40,276 bases of DNA. It comes from a bacterium. GTDB taxonomy: Bacteria > AUK180. Location of the stretch: the NCBI GenBank assembly GCA_023144005.1, contig JAGLGN010000002.1:1-40276 (forward strand), read 5' to 3'. The notes under the pieces are model-generated. The model saw only the letters and a program-made list of their open reading frames with translations, had not been told where the DNA came from and searched no databases. A program made the translations under genes and the position numbers. Positions 40,166 to 40,276 of the stretch are shown in pieces; position 1 is the stretch's first letter; each line of letters starts with the position of its first letter.

Positions 40166-40276
40166 GCCGTTATATAAACAATAATCATACCATATTGAAT
40201 TGGCAATGTGAAATTGACAATTGAATAAAGATTATTTGATGGAGCTTTGACCCATCTTTTCATTATTAACATATGC
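40166..40276. other. Spacer at the window end
   Basis: AT-rich, with a possible weak promoter for the CsgG operon (TTCAAT at 40199-40194 and TATATA at 40176-40171 on the minus strand). Nothing else can be supported. Confidence 0.35.

Overview
The window reads as chromosomal DNA of a didermic (Gram-negative) bacterium. It carries a Kdo transferase (WaaA), a CsgG-family secretin-type protein, a lipoprotein, a FecR-domain protein and a surface-polysaccharide gene set. Nothing ties it firmly to a well-known cultured phylum. The strongest lineage marker is an RNA polymerase in which the beta and beta-prime subunits are one continuous 2799-residue chain. Intergenic spaces carry a family of small inverted-repeat elements and short heptamer repeats. 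No rRNA, CRISPR, phage or integrase gene was seen.

Layout. 1-5851 (minus strand): waaA, then an operon of two GT4 glycosyltransferases, a TPM-domain protein, a degenerate nucleotidyltransferase and LemA. 5956-11964 (plus): murJ-like flippase, methyltransferase, GT4, second methyltransferase and asparagine synthase, a tightly packed cell-surface glycan operon. 12007-12858 (minus): a PHP phosphoesterase. 13040-26735 (minus): a transcription/translation superoperon in the order tRNA-Thr(UGU), Tyr, Gly(UCC), Thr(GGU), tuf, rpmG, tRNA-Trp, secE, nusG, rplK, rplA, rplJ, rplL, rpoBC, ending in a strong terminator. 26970-30877 (minus): a membrane protein resembling a histidine kinase without its catalytic histidine, and two DUF21/CNNM-type membrane proteins. 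30997-33042 (plus): an ArsR-type regulator followed by a TlpA-like thioredoxin, thioredoxin reductase and thioredoxin. 33277-35185 (minus): an AbiEii/AbiEi-like pair in repeat-rich flanks. 35530-35963 (minus): tRNA-Gly(GCC), Phe, Val, Cys, Leu. 35991-40165 (minus): an envelope operon of a small unknown protein, CsgG-family protein, lipoprotein, FecR-domain protein, CorC-like protein and DUF502 protein.

Three regulatory themes recur. First, three genes (4721-5851, murJ, and 29663-30877) have a -35/-10 promoter whose -10 hexamer ends exactly 5 nt before the start codon, so they are predicted to be leaderless. Second, at least four copies or ends of an inverted-repeat element with TA flanks (MITE-like) sit at 3' ends of genes. 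One lies between rplL and rpoBC. Their ends carry outward promoter-like hexamers. Third, the rpoBC leader also holds a terminator-like hairpin, so polymerase expression may be partly uncoupled from the ribosomal protein genes.

All identifications are from reading motifs and gene order by eye; no database search was run.
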